DNA from: DATLZU01 sp035573855
Lineage (GTDB): Bacteria > Nitrospirota > Nitrospiria > Nitrospirales > Nitrospiraceae
Direction of reading: 5' to 3'
DNA length: 64,000 bases
NCBI GenBank assembly: GCA_035573855.1
Contig: DATLZU010000020.1
Coordinates: 33,387-97,386 of the forward strand
The notes under the pieces are model-generated. The model saw nothing but the letters and a program-made list of their open reading frames with translations. It made no database searches and had not been told where the DNA came from. The position numbers and the translations under genes were made by a program. Below, one piece after another: positions 61,851 through 64,000 of this stretch (position 1 is its first letter; every line of letters begins with the position of its first letter).

Positions 61851-61903
61851 GCTTCACGACGCCCGGGCGATGCCTGCTTTCGCCACCAGCCGTGGGAGAG
61901 CCG

Positions 61904-62896
61904 CTACGTGTCGGCGGTCTTAAATGGATTGTCCATCGTGGGCAGGATCTGCCCGAAGGCCCGCCACGCGTCCGCTCTGGCTCTCAACGCGCACAGCCAT
62001 AGGCGTTTGGCATTGGTGGTCGTAGACTTCACGAGATGACGCTGATGACTCGGCGCGATAGCGAGTATCTTGGCCGAGCCGAGGGTGAGACATCCTTTGT
62101 TTTCCGAGAGCAAGTCCAGCGTCTGGTTAAGCGCGAGATTTTCGTCGAACAACGCCTGCTTGAGCCCCGAGCTGTAGTGACGGATCTTCAGCGCCGCGAT
62201 GGTTCGTAGCGGCCCCCGGACCGGCTTGCTTCGGTACCAGAGCGGCTTGTTGAGGATGACCAGGATGTAGCGGCAGCCACACTCGACGACGCGTCGGATC
62301 GGCAGCGGGTCGCTGAGGCTGCCGTCCAAGCACCACCGGTCCTCAACGCGGACGAACCGGTTATGCAGGATGGGTGCGGCGGCCGTGGCGCGAAAGGCTT
62401 CCCAGAGGTCAATCCCGGGTGTTTTGTTCGTCACATAGTGGGCGGAGGCGTCGCGTGCGTCGGTGAGGGTGATATGCAGGGTGGTCGAGGCTTGAGCCAG
62501 GGTCGACACCTTGAACGGGCGGACCTCTCTGACGACGTAATTGATCAGGTAGTCGACGTCCAGTTGTTTTCTCACGCGCAGGAGATGGACGAATCTCCTG
62601 TTGCTCAGATGGTGAACATAGGTCTCGACGCCATACCGCGCTTGGCCGGTGATGAAATGAGCTGCCGTGAGCGCGCCCGCCGAGGCTCCGGCGACATGAT
62701 CGAAGCAGGCGGTGAATCCCATTTCCTCCAAGGCAGCGAGGACGCCCATGCAATAGATGCCGCGCATACCCCCGCCTTGCACCACCAAGCCCATGGCAGG
62801 ACCTTCGGCCGACCCCGACGCACGCTGGCGCAACGCTTCCCACATCTCCTGCGCAACTGCATAGTACGCGGTCTTTTCCGGCAGGGTGGCGCTCAT
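61904..62896 (-). CDS. Patatin-like phospholipase family protein
   Basis: A 330-residue cytoplasmic lipid hydrolase. The oxyanion motif is VVQGGGMRGIY, the nucleophile Ser is in GASAGALTAAHF (GxSxG) and the second dyad residue is the Asp in CLDGSLSDPLPI (DG). It resembles bacterial RssA-like patatins. It probably hydrolyses lipid esters. Codon use and base composition do not differ from the core genes, though it sits in a zone of broken genes. Confidence 0.88.
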   Translation of the reverse strand: MSATLPEKTAYYAVAQEMWEALRQRASGSAEGPAMGLVVQGGGMRGIYCMGVLAALEEMGFTACFDHVAGASAGALTAAHFITGQARYGVETYVHHLSNRRFVHLLRVRKQLDVDYLINYVVREVRPFKVSTLAQASTTLHITLTDARDASAHYVTNKTPGIDLWEAFRATAAAPILHNRFVRVEDRWCLDGSLSDPLPIRRVVECGCRYILVILNKPLWYRSKPVRGPLRTIAALKIRHYSSGLKQALFDENLALNQTLDLLSENKGCLTLGSAKILAIAPSHQRHLVKSTTTNAKRLWLCALRARADAWRAFGQILPTMDNPFKTADT

Positions 62897-63080
62897 GGGG
62901 ACCGCACTCTCTATAATGCGGTTCGCAGGCCTTCCTCATCAGGATCGAGACGTGAAAGCAGATTCATCTTAATCAAGCGAGGCGGCAGGGACAACTCTGA
63001 GGGCTTTGTGAAACGCTGCTAGGGGTCGCTTGCCAAGGGGAATGAACGTCGCGGTCGGCGCGTCCGGACTGTAGAGCCGG

Positions 63081-63608
63081 CTATTCCACCGGATACATCA
63101 CCTTCCCTTCGTGGATTCTGGCAAAAGGCGTGAGTCGGTGCGGGGTCGCCTCCGCCGCAGAGAGAATATGCCGAACCGTCCAGCCTCGGCTCACCAGCGC
63201 ATCCGCGATCAGCGATCGGTGGCAGCGCCAGGGCACCGCTTCGGCACACATGACGACGGTGGGCCCGCTCTTGCCACAGGCCATCAGCTCTCCCAGCGCG
63301 CTCCAGAATGCATCCGTCTGCATATAGTCCGCATAGCCTCTGAAGCCTTCGCTCCGCCATCGCAGGTTCACGGAATCGGGCCGGCTTGTCCGCCGCCCGC
63401 CCAACTCCGGCATGTGCCGGTATGGCATACCGGCTTCCTGTAGGCTGTGAGCGAGCGGCTCGGCGTTGAACTGAGGATGGCGTCGCGAAGTGGGAAATCT
63501 CCGGACATCGACCAGGACTCGGATGCCGTGCGCCCGGAGGAGATCGATGAATTCCTCAATGGGTCTGGTGGAATGGCCGATGGTCCAAATGAGCATGGCT
63601 TTCACCAT
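63081..63608 (-). CDS. DUF488-family protein
   Basis: A 175-residue DUF488 protein with WTIGHSTRPIEEFIDLLRAHGIRVLVDVRRFPTSRRHPQF at the N-terminus, YRHMPELGGRR, GYADYM and the Cys motif VVMCAEAVPWRCHRSLIADAL. The enzymatic role of this family is unknown; the conserved Cys/Arg/His suggest a sulfur- or phosphate-related reaction. ATG at 63608 or 63596 are both possible starts. Confidence 0.88.
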   Translation of the reverse strand: MVKAMLIWTIGHSTRPIEEFIDLLRAHGIRVLVDVRRFPTSRRHPQFNAEPLAHSLQEAGMPYRHMPELGGRRTSRPDSVNLRWRSEGFRGYADYMQTDAFWSALGELMACGKSGPTVVMCAEAVPWRCHRSLIADALVSRGWTVRHILSAAEATPHRLTPFARIHEGKVMYPVE

Positions 63609-64000
63609 GCCTGAAAAGGCCCCGATGCGTCTAGCCTGTGTTGCGAAGCGCCCCGCTTATCCGTTCAGAAGAAAGAACTGAGATCGGGATTGTGGTTCTC
63701 GTAAGATCGTGGCTTATCCGCACACCTGTCGTGAGACAGGGGCCCACGAGTCACCTCGTCAGCGGTCACAGCTGTCTTGCCTTTGTTGCCGAAACCGCCG
63801 TTTCCTCAATAATAGTAGCAGCCGGTTTCAAGAAAACAATCCCGACCCTTTTTCTCCTCCCGGGCTAGCTTTACCATGCCGCGGCGACCTATCGCGGAAC
63901 CGCTCCGCGCATCGGTGTAGCGTTCAACTTGGAACCGATTCTGCCGCGGTAAGGCAAAAAGATTGCGGTACGAAGGGGGGCGGAGTCTTTGCGTGCATCC
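63609..64000. repeat. Right edge with dispersed repeat copy 2
   Basis: No supported gene lies here. The 25 bp at 63829-63853 repeat the segment at 60733-60757 with three changes, and the similarity extends about 35 bp further left. The last 100 bp (63880-64000) hold nothing I recognise. Confidence 0.5.

Noticed and set aside
63638..63868. 76-residue ORF near the right edge
   Set aside because: It runs through the dispersed repeat and matches no family.
1..64000. tRNA or rRNA genes
   Set aside because: Reading both strands, I saw no T-loop sequence with a matching acceptor stem and no rRNA signature; a tRNAscan run would settle it.

Overview
The window reads as a GC-rich chromosome segment from a free-living Gram-negative bacterium. 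I infer Nitrospira or a close relative in Nitrospirota. The inference rests on gene content: a polyamine route using pyruvoyl arginine decarboxylase plus a deoxyhypusine-synthase-like enzyme, RNase Y beside ZapA/ZapB, paired M16 peptidases, TolC/HlyD and MsbA envelope systems, and many PilZ/CBS-type small regulators. No marker gene fixes the taxon. I saw no rRNA, tRNA or CRISPR array.

Layout. 0.3-8.1 kb (+): a PilZ protein, a secreted Lon-type protease domain, then a polyamine block (deoxyhypusine-synthase-like enzyme, DsbA-like protein, zinc-ribbon protein, aldehyde dehydrogenase, PvlArgDC, agmatinase) and the pseudouridine synthase RluF. 8.2-14.1 kb (-): a type-1-secretion-like cluster (HlyD, TolC, ABC protein, four-helix membrane protein) whose ABC subunit has lost every ATPase motif; a relic of a second copy lies beside it. 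14.3-29.5 kb: housekeeping genes (purEK, rhomboid, DHH phosphoesterase, LOG, CBS-PilZ, a DUF692 fusion, dus, maf, msbA, nadB, lytic transglycosylase) and a 31-residue COX24-type protein. 29.6-32.0 kb (-): chorismate-using synthase and aminodeoxychorismate lyase. 32.2-33.8 kb (+): ATP synthase F0 genes atpZ, a and b with no c subunit between a and b. 33.9-38.7 kb (-): larE, an inactive/active M16 pair and rlmN. 38.8-48.3 kb (+): lytic transglycosylase, zapB-zapA, a 0.6-kb gap that may hold 6S RNA, rny, ymdB-type phosphoesterase, xseA, xseB, tlyA and a sugar epimerase. 48.3-54.4 kb: rhodanese, cutA, M23 peptidase, fhs, hflK-hflC.

From 54.6 kb the window becomes accessory. An arsenosugar-type pair (ArsM-like methyltransferase and ArsS radical SAM) is followed by a mercury-type block: a mer-like promoter driving a 28-residue two-cysteine ORF that ends in a strong terminator, then a second such promoter with merR, merT and a frameshifted merP, then an AhpD-like protein. 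After this comes a decayed zone: a frameshifted IS256 transposase, a truncated haemoglobin with an odd tail made partly of repeat sequence, a broken DUF2784 gene, a patatin and a DUF488 protein, with dispersed repeat copies near 60.7 and 63.8 kb.

The most unusual items are the all-motifs-lost ABC exporter subunit, the mer-operator-controlled 28-residue ORF, the DUF692 protein with a DUF2063-like tail, and the missing atpE with a REP-like hairpin in its place.
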